DNA from: Magnetofaba australis IT-1
GTDB lineage: Bacteria > Pseudomonadota > Magnetococcia > Magnetococcales > Magnetococcaceae
DNA: 64,000 bases
Direction: 5' to 3'
Assembly: GCF_002109495.1 (NCBI RefSeq)
Contig: NZ_LVJN01000015.1
Coordinates: 1 to 64,000, forward strand
The position numbers were made by a program, and so were the translations under genes. Each line of letters opens with the position of its first letter. Position 1 is the first letter of the stretch. Positions 14,899 to 24,941 of the stretch are shown piece by piece. Under the pieces are notes generated by a model. It was not told where the DNA came from. It worked only from the letters and a program-made list of their open reading frames with translations, and ran no database searches.

Positions 14899-17800
14899 AT
14901 GACCCTGATTCAAGAACTCATCGACATCCCCGAGCGGGTCCACAAAGGCGACTTCGTGCTGCGCCTGACCGAAGGGGTGGACCACGCCGACCAGACTCTG
15001 CGCAATTACGTGGTCACCCCGCAACTGCGCGACTGCTTCGACCACGCAGCGGCCTTCATTAAAGGCGCGGTGGCGGCGGGCTCCAGCAAGGCGGCCTATC
15101 TGCACGGCAGCTTCGGCTCCGGCAAATCCCACTTCATGGCGGTGCTGCATCTGCTGCTGCAAGGCAATCGCGACGCCAAATCAATCCCGGAACTGGCCCC
15201 GGTGGCAGCCAAATATGGCGAGTGGATGGAGAGCAAAAAGCTGCTCATGGTCCCCTACCATATGATCGGCGCCAAGAGCCTGGAGTCGGCCATCTTCGGC
15301 GGCTACGTCAAGCATGTGCGCAAGCTGCATCCCGACGCCCCGCTACCTGGCGTCTATCAGGCCGAAGGGCTGTTTCGCGACGCCATCAAACTGCGCGAAA
15401 AACTGGGCGATTACGGCTTCTTTCCCATGATCAACGGTCCGGGCAAAGTGGACAGCGAATGGGGCGAGATGGAGGCGACCTGGACGCCGAAAAGCTTCGA
15501 TCAGGCCATCGCCGAGCCGCCGGGCAGCCCGTTGCGCGCCAATCTGGTGGGGGATCTGGTCAAGAACCTGTTCACCGCCCAGGCGCAGATGGCCCACGCC
15601 CAGGAGGAGGCGTTCATCCCCATCGAGGAGGGGCTCAGCGTGCTCAGCCGCCACGCCCACAGCCTGGGCTATGACGGCCTGATCCTGTTTCTGGACGAAT
15701 TGATTCTGTGGCTGGCCAGCCACGTGGCCAATCTGCAGTTCGTCGGCAGTGAAATCCAGAAGGTGATCAAACTGGTGGAGTCCGGCGTAGCCGGACGCCC
15801 GGTTCCCATCATCAGCTTTGTGGCGCGGCAGCGGGACCTGCGCGAGTTGGTGGGCGAACACATGCCCGGCGCGCAGCAGCTCTCCTTTGCCGACACCCTC
15901 AAATATTGGGAGGGGCGCTTCGACCAGATCACCCTGGAGGATCGCAACCTGCCGGTGATTGCGCAAAAACGCGTGCTCAAGCCCAAATCCGAGGCCGCCA
16001 AGGCGCAGTTGGCCAGCGCTTTTGAAACCTCCACCCGCATGCGCGAAGAGTCGCTCGCCACTCTGCTCACCGCCGAGGGCGACCGCGCCATGTTCCAGCA
16101 AGTCTACCCCTTCAGCCCGGCGCTGGTGCAGGCGCTGGTGGCGCTCTCCTCGGTGCTGCAACGGGAGCGCACCGCGCTTAAGGTGATGATTCAACTGCTG
16201 GTCAATCAGCGCGAGACGCTGAAATTGGGCGAAATCGTGCCGGTGGGGGATCTCTACGACGCCATCGCCGACGAAGCCGAGCCGTTCACCAGCGAGATGC
16301 GCCACCACTTCGAAAACGCCCGCAAACTCTACCGTCAGAAGCTGCTGCCCATGCTCGAAACCGAGCACGGCATGCGCGCTGAAGCGGTGCGGGAACTGCC
16401 CGTAGGCGACGCCAAACGCAACGCCTTTCTAGCCGATGATCGCCTGGTCAAAACCCTGCTGCTGTCGGCGTTGGTCCCCGAGGTGGATTGTTTCAAGGGG
16501 CTCACCGCCAGCCGTTTGACCGCTCTGAACCACGGCAGCGTGCGCTCGCCCATCCCCGGTCAGGAGACCAGCATGGCGCTGCGCAAGTGCCGCGCCTGGG
16601 CCGGTAAGGTGGGAGAGATCAAAATCGGCGAAGAGCCCAACAACCCCACCATCGCCGTGCAACTGACCGGGGTGGACATCGAAACCATCCTCGAGAAAGC
16701 CCGTGGGGTGGACAACGCGGGCGCGCGCGCCAAGAAGATCCGCGAAATGCTGTTCGCCCAGTTCGGCATCGCCGACTCCGATAGCCTGTATGGGGTGGAG
16801 ATGGCCCATCTGTGGCGCGGAACGCCCCGCACGTTGGATATCGTCTTCGCCAATGTGCGCGAGATGGCCGATGAGGCGCTGAAAAGCGACCATGACCGCT
16901 GGAAGCTGGTGATCGACTTTCCCTTCGACGCCGAAGGCCACACCCCGCAGGACGATCTGGCGGCGTTGGAGCGTTTCCGCGATCGTCACCGCGATGCGCC
17001 CAGCCGCACCCTCTGCTGGCTGCCGACGTTCTTCAGTCGTGAGGTGCAGACCGATCTGGGCAATCTGGTGAAGATGGAGCATGTGCTGGCCAGCGATGAC
17101 CGCTTCCGCGATTACGCCAATCACTTGTCGGAAGTGGAGCGCGCTTCCGCGCGCAGCTTGATGGACAATCAACGCAGTCAGCTGCGCCAGCATGTGCTCA
17201 ATAGTCTGGAAGGGGCGTATGGCGTGGCCGCGCCGCAACCCGGGACGCTGGATGGCGCGCACAATCTGGCGGATCACTTCCAATCCCTGGACCCCACTTT
17301 TGATCCACAACCTCCGGTGGGCGCCAATCTGAAAGGGGCTTTCACGCACTTGGCCGATCAGGCGCTGGCGCACCAGTTTCCCGCACACCCGCTGTTTGAA
17401 GCGGAGGTGAAAACCAGCACGCTGCGCAAAGTGTGGGAAGAGACGCAGAAGGCTTTGCAAGCAAGTGATGGGCGCACGCCGGTGGAGAAACCCAATCGGC
17501 TGCTGATGCGCCAGTTGGCCAACCCACTGCAATTGGGCGAGATGCATGAAACCCACTTTGTGCTGGGCAACTACTGGAAAGTCCATTTCGATAAACGCAT
17601 CGCCAGCCAGGGTGGGCAGGCTAGCGTGCATGCTCTGCGCGCCTGCTGTGACGACCCCAAGCCCATGGGGCTGCCCGCCATTGCCCAAAACCTGCTGATT
17701 CTCACCTTTGCCGCGCAGACCAATCGGGTGTTTCTCCAGCGTGGCGGCCCCATTGAGCCGACATTAGACAATCTGCCCGACGAGGCGACCTTAGAGCAGC

Positions 17801-18549
17801 AAACCCTGCCGACACAAGATCAATGGGAGCACGCTGTAGAGCGGGTGGGGGCTGTTTTCGGCATGGTGGAATCGGATCTGTGCAACGCCGTCAATCTGGT
17901 CAATTTGAGTAAACAGATCGAGGCGCTCATTCCGCAGCACCTGGAGAGCTGCCACAAATTGGCCAAGGCGTTGCGCTCGCGCTTGGAGGCGTTTGATCTC
18001 TCCGCTGAAGCCGACCGACGACGCAGCGCCGATGCGGCATTGACGCTCTTGGAAAAACTCAAACGCAGCGACGCCAACAGCCGGATAACAGTACTGTCGG
18101 AGTGGACATCGCCAACCAGTGACGAAGCGTTGGGGACGAGCCTGAAAAAGGCCCGAGATGTGCTGAGCGCGTTGGAGTTCGCCAATTGGGAGCTGCTGGA
18201 AATGGCATGGGCTGTGCCGGGCGAGAAGGCGCAGTTCAACCGCCAAAAGATCATGGAGGCGTTGACCCGTGATGAGTTGATCGAGCCGCTTGGCGGCGCC
18301 ATCAAAGCGGCTGAAAAAGAGGCGCTGCTATTGCTCAAACCGCCGTCTGCGCTCCAAGCTCCCGCTCAACCGCCTGAGCCTTCAACACCGCCGTCGACGC
18401 CTGGCCGGCGTACATTCAAGGCGCTGCCTAAGACACGCCTGCGCGGCGCCGAGGCCAAGCAGATGCTTACAGAGTTGGAGGCGGAATTGAGCAAACATCC
18501 CAACGCAGAGATGACCATCGAAGTGCGTATTGAGGGTGAAGAGGAGTAG
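14899..18549 (+). CDS. pglY: PglY, BREX type 2 large ATPase
   Basis: A 1216-residue ATPase equivalent to BrxC in other BREX types. The Walker A motif 'HGSFGSGKSHFMAVLH' is at residues about 70-85 and the Walker B-like 'LILFLDELILWLA' near 258-270. A basic, proline-rich linker ('PAQPPEPSTPPSTPG') precedes the C-terminal segment 'GAEAKQMLTELEAEL'. BrxC/PglY proteins are needed for phage exclusion, probably as part of a large DNA-bound complex with PglX and PglZ. The ATG at 14899 lies 19 bases after the MNT gene. Four bases separate its stop from the chosen pglZ start. Length is typical and no motif is missing. Confidence 0.9.
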   Translation: MTLIQELIDIPERVHKGDFVLRLTEGVDHADQTLRNYVVTPQLRDCFDHAAAFIKGAVAAGSSKAAYLHGSFGSGKSHFMAVLHLLLQGNRDAKSIPELAPVAAKYGEWMESKKLLMVPYHMIGAKSLESAIFGGYVKHVRKLHPDAPLPGVYQAEGLFRDAIKLREKLGDYGFFPMINGPGKVDSEWGEMEATWTPKSFDQAIAEPPGSPLRANLVGDLVKNLFTAQAQMAHAQEEAFIPIEEGLSVLSRHAHSLGYDGLILFLDELILWLASHVANLQFVGSEIQKVIKLVESGVAGRPVPIISFVARQRDLRELVGEHMPGAQQLSFADTLKYWEGRFDQITLEDRNLPVIAQKRVLKPKSEAAKAQLASAFETSTRMREESLATLLTAEGDRAMFQQVYPFSPALVQALVALSSVLQRERTALKVMIQLLVNQRETLKLGEIVPVGDLYDAIADEAEPFTSEMRHHFENARKLYRQKLLPMLETEHGMRAEAVRELPVGDAKRNAFLADDRLVKTLLLSALVPEVDCFKGLTASRLTALNHGSVRSPIPGQETSMALRKCRAWAGKVGEIKIGEEPNNPTIAVQLTGVDIETILEKARGVDNAGARAKKIREMLFAQFGIADSDSLYGVEMAHLWRGTPRTLDIVFANVREMADEALKSDHDRWKLVIDFPFDAEGHTPQDDLAALERFRDRHRDAPSRTLCWLPTFFSREVQTDLGNLVKMEHVLASDDRFRDYANHLSEVERASARSLMDNQRSQLRQHVLNSLEGAYGVAAPQPGTLDGAHNLADHFQSLDPTFDPQPPVGANLKGAFTHLADQALAHQFPAHPLFEAEVKTSTLRKVWEETQKALQASDGRTPVEKPNRLLMRQLANPLQLGEMHETHFVLGNYWKVHFDKRIASQGGQASVHALRACCDDPKPMGLPAIAQNLLILTFAAQTNRVFLQRGGPIEPTLDNLPDEATLEQQTLPTQDQWEHAVERVGAVFGMVESDLCNAVNLVNLSKQIEALIPQHLESCHKLAKALRSRLEAFDLSAEADRRRSADAALTLLEKLKRSDANSRITVLSEWTSPTSDEALGTSLKKARDVLSALEFANWELLEMAWAVPGEKAQFNRQKIMEALTRDELIEPLGGAIKAAEKEALLLLKPPSALQAPAQPPEPSTPPSTPGRRTFKALPKTRLRGAEAKQMLTELEAELSKHPNAEMTIEVRIEGEEE

Positions 18550-18553
18550 ACCC

Positions 18554-21253
18554 TTGAGTCCGCTGGAAGTCACAGAGTCCCAGGTGATCGCGCAAGTCCG
18601 CGCCATTTTGCGCAAGGATCCGCTTGCGCGCGCCATCGGCATCCGCTCCGTTGGTCCCTGGCGCGGCGAAACCAACCTCACTCTGGGCGAGCATCACTTG
18701 CACATACGCAACTATGCGTCCTCATTGGCTTTGCGTGAAGCGCTGGTCAATCACGGTGGTTCAGATGAAGTCGCGGTCTTTCTGACTTCGTTGGATGAGA
18801 AGAGTCTGGGACTGGATGTTCTCGCCCGCTTATGGAATCAGCGGATCTATTCCATCCAAAGTTGGCGGATTGTGCGCGATCTGTTTGCCGTGGATGAGAT
18901 CGATGCGCGCCTGGATCATCAAGGGTGGATGGCGGACGCCTTGCTCCAAGCCCAGCCAAAAGAGGGGTTTCCGCCCATTCCGGGCCAAGTGTTAACCGCT
19001 GATTTTGCTTGGCAGCTTTTGCTCAGACTCTATCTTGGGTTCGATCAGCGCCAAGTGGACGCCATTGAACTGGCGCGATGGGCTAAAGATGCGTCAAGCG
19101 TAGAGACCTACCTCACCGCGCCAATGGAGTTTCGCAAAAGTCTGCCAGACTGGATTGCCCTGTCCGCAGGGGATGTGGGTCGGATCATGCTGATGGCGCT
19201 GGAGGAGGGGCATGGCAAGGAGTTGCTCCCGTTGGGACTGGTTTGCCAGGTGATCTTTGATGCTTCCGCCTCTGGAGAAGCAGAATTGGCCACTGCCGCC
19301 GCAAGATTGGAAGAGCGTTTCTTGGGTGGGTCCAGCCTCAAGCCGGAAGTCGGTCGTGGGTGGGGCGCGGCGGTCTCCTCAGTCATGGAAGCCGAACTGG
19401 CCAAACGGGAGTTGCATGCCACGCACGCCTTCCAACGTCGAGCTGAGGAGATCCTGGCGGATATCAAGGCCGATGCTTTTGTGGCCGCCAGCCCAATTCT
19501 ACCCAAAGGATTTGAACGCCGATTGGATGCGGTAGCCAGTACGATTGTGCGCGCAATTTCCGCCAAAGCTGGGAAGAAGACGCTGGAGAATCTTGAGGGA
19601 GCGGCCCAGTTCGCGCTTGATCACCGGATGGCCGGAGTCAAGCCGAATAGAGCGGACAGTCTCAAAATGGCGGTACGCTTGGTCCGATGGCTTGAAGGTT
19701 CTAGGGAGCATCACGTTGCGGATTCATTTCCGGAGGCTGTTGAACATTACTTCAGCGACAGCGGGTTTGTGGATTGGGCTCGCGCAAGAATTTGGGATGG
19801 GGACAGCAATCCTGAACTGTCAAAAGCCTATGCAAAGCTGGCAAACAAGGTGGATGAGGCCAGGGAAGAGGAAAATCGCCGGTTTGGCCAACTGATCGCG
19901 CAATGGAGCACTCACGCCGCACCGTCCACAACGGTGCTTTGGATCGAGGAACTACTGGATCGTGTCGTCGCGCCTTTGGCAAAGGATCGCCCCGCGCTCC
20001 TGCTGGTGCTGGATGGCATGAGCGTCGCGGTCTTCCGGGAGCTGTTGCAGGATCTGCATAGCCAGGGCTGGGTCGAACTGGGGCATGGAGAAGTTGGCGA
20101 GCGCAAACCCGTGGTGGCGGCCCTGCCAACCAGAACCGAGATTTCCCGGGCCAGCTTGCTGTGTGGGCAGCTCACATCAGGGAACAGCGCCAAGGAGAAA
20201 GAGGGATTCAAAAAGCATGAGGGGCTTCGCTCCATTTCGAGCGCCAAGTTCCCGCCTATTCTCTACCACAAGGCGGAACTGACCGAATCTGGGGGGCGAG
20301 GGCTTTCTCAGGAAGTGCGTAGCCAGATCGCAGGAACAGAGCGGCGAGTTATCGGGGTGGTCATCAATACCGTGGATGATTATCTGGCCAAAGGGGGACA
20401 GTTCAAAGAGAGCTGGACCTCGGAGACCATCGTTCCTCTCAGTCAGGTGCTGGATGCCGCCCGTGAATCCAATCGAACCGTGATTATCACCAGCGATCAT
20501 GGGCATGTGTTGGAGCGTGATCTGGAGTATCGCGCCCATGAGCAGAGCCAAGAGCGGAGTCGACCTGTTGTTGGCGACCCTGATGATGAGGAAGTCATCA
20601 TCACGGGGCCTCGGGTGTGGCCAGAGGGTGAGCGCTTGATCGCGCCCTGGAGTGAGAAGATTCGCTACGCCACCAAGAAGTATGGCTACCATGGGGGCGT
20701 GTCTCCTCAAGAGGTCGTTGTGCCCCTTGCTGTGCTCCATTCGGGGACGCAAACAACGCCGGAAGATTGGACGGAAACCACCAGCGCCTGGCCCGCTTGG
20801 TGGGATAAGATGGAGCCTGAGCAACCCAAGCCAGCAGCCAAGAAATCCAAGGCTAACAAGAGAGTGGATTCTGAGCCCTCTGCTCCCAACTTGTTCTCGG
20901 GTGTTGAGGAGTCGCTGGAAGAGTCGCTCAAGGCGGATGGATGGATCGCCGCCTTATTGCTTTCCGAGGTTTATCAGGAGCAAAAATCCATGGGAGCCCG
21001 CGTGGCGCTGGATGACGCCAAAGTCAGAAGCTTCCTTGTGGCGCTGGATGCGCGGGGTGGCAAGATGACGCGCGCTGGTCTTGCAAAAGCGCTGGAAGCG
21101 CCCCGCATGCGTTTTCCTGGCATGTTGGCGGCCTTGCGTCGAATCCTCAATGTTGATGGCTTCCCCATTCTTGAAGTGGATGAGAATAGCGATATGGTGG
21201 AGCTGGATAAGAAGCTTCTCACCACCCAATTTGAGCTCAAAGGCCCATTCTGA
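18554..21253 (+). CDS. pglZ: PglZ, BREX alkaline-phosphatase-superfamily protein
   Basis: An 899-residue protein with the PglZ domain, an alkaline phosphatase-like fold shared by all BREX types. Core metal-site stretches are 'LLLVLDGMSVAVFREL' (near residue 484) and 'IITSDHGHVLERD' (near 647). A glycine- and histidine-bearing stretch 'KKYGYHGGVSPQEVVVP' follows near 710. I chose TTG at 18554, which has GAGGAG eight bases upstream in the end of pglY. An earlier TTG at 18530 lacks such a site. A Lys/Pro linker near residue 755-775 separates a C-terminal winged-helix-like part. It is followed after 16 bases by brxD. Essential for defence in known systems, though the enzymatic role is unclear. 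Confidence 0.9.
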   Translation: MSPLEVTESQVIAQVRAILRKDPLARAIGIRSVGPWRGETNLTLGEHHLHIRNYASSLALREALVNHGGSDEVAVFLTSLDEKSLGLDVLARLWNQRIYSIQSWRIVRDLFAVDEIDARLDHQGWMADALLQAQPKEGFPPIPGQVLTADFAWQLLLRLYLGFDQRQVDAIELARWAKDASSVETYLTAPMEFRKSLPDWIALSAGDVGRIMLMALEEGHGKELLPLGLVCQVIFDASASGEAELATAAARLEERFLGGSSLKPEVGRGWGAAVSSVMEAELAKRELHATHAFQRRAEEILADIKADAFVAASPILPKGFERRLDAVASTIVRAISAKAGKKTLENLEGAAQFALDHRMAGVKPNRADSLKMAVRLVRWLEGSREHHVADSFPEAVEHYFSDSGFVDWARARIWDGDSNPELSKAYAKLANKVDEAREEENRRFGQLIAQWSTHAAPSTTVLWIEELLDRVVAPLAKDRPALLLVLDGMSVAVFRELLQDLHSQGWVELGHGEVGERKPVVAALPTRTEISRASLLCGQLTSGNSAKEKEGFKKHEGLRSISSAKFPPILYHKAELTESGGRGLSQEVRSQIAGTERRVIGVVINTVDDYLAKGGQFKESWTSETIVPLSQVLDAARESNRTVIITSDHGHVLERDLEYRAHEQSQERSRPVVGDPDDEEVIITGPRVWPEGERLIAPWSEKIRYATKKYGYHGGVSPQEVVVPLAVLHSGTQTTPEDWTETTSAWPAWWDKMEPEQPKPAAKKSKANKRVDSEPSAPNLFSGVEESLEESLKADGWIAALLLSEVYQEQKSMGARVALDDAKVRSFLVALDARGGKMTRAGLAKALEAPRMRFPGMLAALRRILNVDGFPILEVDENSDMVELDKKLLTTQFELKGPF

Positions 21254-21269
21254 TGGGAGGAGGACATTG

Positions 21270-22586
21270 ATGATCAGTCCCCAGCGACGCAAAGAGATTA
21301 TCGACTCTCTCCGCCGGGGAACGGTGCCTCAGCGGAGTCTGGACGCCTTTGCCGTGGGGCTCGATCGTTTTGAAGCTGCCTTGGAAGAGGAGTTGGCTGG
21401 CGTTGAACGAGGTCAGGGAGCGTTCAAGGCGGTGCGCGGCGAATATGGCAGCGGAAAGACCTTCTTTGCGCGCTGGCTCCAGGAGAGAGCCAAGAAAAAG
21501 GGCTTTGCAACCTCAGAGGTGCAGATCTCAGAGACGGAAACCCCATTGCATCGCCTGGAAACCGTCTACCGACGCTTAGTGGAGCGCCTCTCTACTTCGG
21601 ATACGCCCAACGGCGCATTAAGACAAATTCTGGATGGGTGGTTCTACGCTCTGGAAGAGGATGTCCTGGCTGCAGGCGACGTGGTTGAGGATGATGAGAA
21701 GCAGCTTCTGTCCAAGACCAACGAGATGATGGAAAAACGCCTCTGGGAGATCACCCGGAGCGCCCCCGCCTTGGCCGCCGCCCTGCGGACTTATCGCGTC
21801 GCGCTTGCAGAGGATGATGCGGCCACCGCAGAAGGATTGATTGCTTGGATCTCTGGGCAACCCAATGTGTCCGCCAGCATTAAGCGCAAAGCGGGCATCA
21901 AGGGCGATATGGATCACTTTGGGGCCTTGAGCTTTCTACAGGGGCTGTTGGTCATCCTGCGCGATTCTGGTCACCCTGGGCTTCTGTTGGTGTTGGATGA
22001 GGTCGAGACACTCCAACGCGTGCGCACTGATGTCCGGGATAAGGGGCTCAATGCCCTAAGGCAGTTTATCGATGAGGTGGATTCGGGACGATTCCCCGGG
22101 CTCTACCTTCTGATCACGGGCACGCCCGCATTCTACGAAGGCCCACAAGGCATTCAGCGACTCGCGCCGCTGGCGCAGCGGCTTAATGTAGACTTCACCA
22201 CGGATGCGCGTTTCGACAATCCCCGTGCAGTGCAGATTCGGCTGGCGGGATTTGATCTTCCCAAACTGGGGGAAGTCGGGCGGAATATTCGTGATCTGTT
22301 CGCTCAGGGAAGTGCGTCTGAAGAGCATATCCGCAAGATGGCCGATAATGCCTATGTGGATGTTTTGGCGCAGGCGGTGACGGGAAATCTCGGTGGGAAA
22401 GTGGGGATTGCCCCCCGCATCTTCCTGCGAAAGCTGGTCAGCGACGTGCTGGACCGAATCGATCAGTTCCCGGATTTCAACCCTCGGGAGCACTATGCTC
22501 TCACACTCAACGATAGTGACCTCAATGAGTCTGAGCGGAATGTGATGGGGGCATCGTCTGTCAACGACATTGAGCTTAGCATATGA
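21270..22586 (+). CDS. brxD: BrxD, BREX ATP-binding protein
   Basis: A 438-residue AAA-like ATPase (DUF2791 type) found in BREX types 2 and 6 and related systems. The Walker A 'GEYGSGKTFFARWL' is at residues about 56-69 and the Walker B 'LLLVLDEVETL' near 237-247. An arginine-rich sensor region ('PLAQRLNVDFTT') follows. A longer reading frame upstream lies inside pglZ. The ATG at 21270 follows GGGAGGAGG and gives the family length. The stop overlaps the helicase start by four bases (ATGA), so brxD and brxHI are translationally coupled and probably work as a pair on DNA. Confidence 0.88.
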   Translation: MISPQRRKEIIDSLRRGTVPQRSLDAFAVGLDRFEAALEEELAGVERGQGAFKAVRGEYGSGKTFFARWLQERAKKKGFATSEVQISETETPLHRLETVYRRLVERLSTSDTPNGALRQILDGWFYALEEDVLAAGDVVEDDEKQLLSKTNEMMEKRLWEITRSAPALAAALRTYRVALAEDDAATAEGLIAWISGQPNVSASIKRKAGIKGDMDHFGALSFLQGLLVILRDSGHPGLLLVLDEVETLQRVRTDVRDKGLNALRQFIDEVDSGRFPGLYLLITGTPAFYEGPQGIQRLAPLAQRLNVDFTTDARFDNPRAVQIRLAGFDLPKLGEVGRNIRDLFAQGSASEEHIRKMADNAYVDVLAQAVTGNLGGKVGIAPRIFLRKLVSDVLDRIDQFPDFNPREHYALTLNDSDLNESERNVMGASSVNDIELSI

Positions 22587-24709
22587 GCTCGTTTGAAAAC
22601 CTGCACCCAGCCGTACAGCATCACATTGTCAACTCACTGGGCTGGCCATCTCTCCGGCCTCTGCAAGAGTCCTCCATTGATCCCATCATGAAGGGGCGGA
22701 ACGCGATTCTCCTGGCCCCAACGGCAGGGGGGAAGACGGAAGCCGCCATCTTTCCCATCTTTTCCCGCATGCTCAAAGAGAACTGGCAAGGGCTGTCTGT
22801 CCTCTATATCTGCCCGATCAAAGCGCTGCTAAACAATCTGGAACATAGACTTGAGAGCTTTGGTAACCTCATTGGACGACGCGTTGCCTTGTGGCATGGC
22901 GATGTAAAGGACAGCAAGCGTCTGAAAATCGCCAACGATCCCCCCGATATCCTGCTGGCAACCCCGGAATCCATCGAAGTGATCCTGGTTTCCCGTCGCA
23001 TCGACCATCGGATTCTTCTCCAGAACGTTAAAGCTGTTGTCATCGATGAGGTTCACGCGTTTGCCGGGGACGACCGGGGATGGCATCTCCTCGCGCTTCT
23101 GGAACGATTGACGCATCTAACTGGCCGGGACATTCAGCGCATCGGCCTGTCCGCGACCGTTGGGAACCCCGAGGAGCTTCTACAGTGGGTTTCCGGCTCC
23201 TCCAAGTCCGAGGGACTGGTGATTAATCCGCCGGTGAGGGACGCCGTCAAGCCGGATGTGCAGGTGGATTACGTTGGCAACCTGAGCAATGCCGCCATTG
23301 TCATCTCCCGCTTGCACAGGGGAGAAAAGAGGCTGGTCTTCTGCGATAGCCGCAACCAAGTTGAAAAGCTCTCGGTGGAGCTGCGTGGTCTAGGCGTCGA
23401 GACCTACGTCTCCCACAGTTCGCTGAGTCTGGATGAAAGAAAGCGTGCTGAAGCAGCATTCTCACAAGGACAAGACTGTGTGATCGTCGCCACCAGCACT
23501 CTGGAGCTAGGCATCGATGTGGGGGATCTGGATCGAGTGATTCAGATCGATGCGCCCTTTACGGTCTCATCCTTTCTGCAACGCATTGGGCGCACGGGAC
23601 GTAGGCCGGGAAGTAGTCGTAACTGCCTCTTTCTCACGACCTCCGAGGATGCTTTTCTCAGAGCAATGGGATTGATGCGACTTTGGGCGGATGGGTATGT
23701 GGAGCCGATCACTCCTCCGCCCTTGCCATTTCACATCCTGGCCCAGCAGATCATGGCTTTGGCGCTACAGGAATCCGGTATTGGCATACGAGCTTGGCGG
23801 GAACATATCTGTGGCATGCCTGGATTCGCAGAGATGGAGCTTAATGATCAGAATACAGTTCTCCAGCACATGCTCATTGAGGGGATTCTATTCGAAGATG
23901 GCGGGTTGCTCATAATGGGCGATGAGGGGGAAGCGACGTTTGGTCGGCGCAACTTCATGGAATTAATGTCCGTATTCCTCAGTCCCCCGATGTTTACCAT
24001 CCTCCATGGTCGTAAGGAGATCGGGCAAGTTCATCAGAACTCATTCCAGACCAATAAAGAGGCGCCGGCGGTGTTAGCGCTGGCTGGTCAAAGTTGGCGC
24101 GTTACACACATAGACTGGAACCGGCATATTGCTTACGTTGAGCCTTCAAAGGAGAGAGGCTCATCCCGTTGGGTTGGCGGCGGTCAACCTATGTATTTCG
24201 AGCTTTGCCAATCTGTTGCTCAGGTATTAATGGGGCAGGTCGAAGGGATTGTCTTTTCAGAAAGGGGTCGATCTTTGTTAGGGGAACTCCATGATGAGTT
24301 TGAGTGGTTGGAGGCTGGGAAGACATTTTTAATCGACGAGGGGAAAGCCGCGATTCGCTGGTGGACCTTTGCAGGCGGGACCTTCAATGCCATGGTGGCC
24401 AAATGCATGAATCAAATGTCCCTTGTTACGCATTCGGACAATTACTCTCTGGCGATTCGTGGAAATGCGCAGAGTGAGCAGATCCGTACGGCGATAGCGT
24501 CCTGTTTGCAGCGGATGGAAAACTTAGACGCGGGAATCTGTGGAGGGGCCACATCTCCGTATAAATTTGATGAGTGCCTTCCCGTACGGATTGTTGAAAA
24601 GATGTTGGTCAGGAGAAACTCTGCGTTGGTCTTTACCCCGAAATACGTAGGCGCAATCTGGGCGGGACGCCGTAAACTCCCTGTTCAGGCGATTTGGCGC
24701 AACAGGTAG
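22583..24709 (+). CDS. brxHI: BrxHI, Lhr-like DEVH helicase, C-terminus replaced
   Basis: A 708-residue superfamily 2 helicase of the Lhr-like type that partners BrxD in BREX type 2. Motif I 'APTAGGKTEAAIFP' is near residue 45, motif II 'VIDEVHAF' near 155, motif III 'GLSATVGNP' near 188, and motif V/VI 'LELGIDVGD' and 'QRIGRTGRRPG' near 310-340. It overlaps brxD by four bases. From base 24644 the codons read antisense through an IS3 transposase remnant, so the last 21 residues or so ('WAGRRKLPVQAIWRNR') are not native. The core is intact and the protein is probably still functional, but this needs testing. The 3' half is more A+T-rich than the rest of the operon. Confidence 0.9.
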   Translation: MSSFENLHPAVQHHIVNSLGWPSLRPLQESSIDPIMKGRNAILLAPTAGGKTEAAIFPIFSRMLKENWQGLSVLYICPIKALLNNLEHRLESFGNLIGRRVALWHGDVKDSKRLKIANDPPDILLATPESIEVILVSRRIDHRILLQNVKAVVIDEVHAFAGDDRGWHLLALLERLTHLTGRDIQRIGLSATVGNPEELLQWVSGSSKSEGLVINPPVRDAVKPDVQVDYVGNLSNAAIVISRLHRGEKRLVFCDSRNQVEKLSVELRGLGVETYVSHSSLSLDERKRAEAAFSQGQDCVIVATSTLELGIDVGDLDRVIQIDAPFTVSSFLQRIGRTGRRPGSSRNCLFLTTSEDAFLRAMGLMRLWADGYVEPITPPPLPFHILAQQIMALALQESGIGIRAWREHICGMPGFAEMELNDQNTVLQHMLIEGILFEDGGLLIMGDEGEATFGRRNFMELMSVFLSPPMFTILHGRKEIGQVHQNSFQTNKEAPAVLALAGQSWRVTHIDWNRHIAYVEPSKERGSSRWVGGGQPMYFELCQSVAQVLMGQVEGIVFSERGRSLLGELHDEFEWLEAGKTFLIDEGKAAIRWWTFAGGTFNAMVAKCMNQMSLVTHSDNYSLAIRGNAQSEQIRTAIASCLQRMENLDAGICGGATSPYKFDECLPVRIVEKMLVRRNSALVFTPKYVGAIWAGRRKLPVQAIWRNR

Positions 24710-24804
24710 AACGTGATCTGAATCCGTTGTCACGACTTTGAAGCGGCGCTGCGCCTTGCAAACCAGCCCCAAGCCCCTTTTGATCCGAGCGACGCGACGA
24801 CGAC
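24644..24804 (-). pseudogene. IS3-family OrfB fragment at the end of brxHI
   Basis: The minus strand reads 'SRRRVARIKRGLGL', 'AQRRFKVVTTDSDH' and 'LPVAPNRLNREFTA', which is the segment of IS3 OrfB just before its first catalytic aspartate. Both ends are cut: the IS21 element begins at 24805, and the similarity stops near 24644 inside brxHI. Only about 54 codons are left and no activity is possible. Confidence 0.75.
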
Positions 24805-24941
24805 TGAGAATGGCGCCGTAATAATGCATCACTGAAACAGCTTGGATCGTCCAAAAATGGCGGTCCAAAAATCCCACACCAGAAAAAGACTCTCTAACTC
24901 AGAAAACTCAGTCATAGAGTTTCCGGGTCAGGGGTGGGAGG

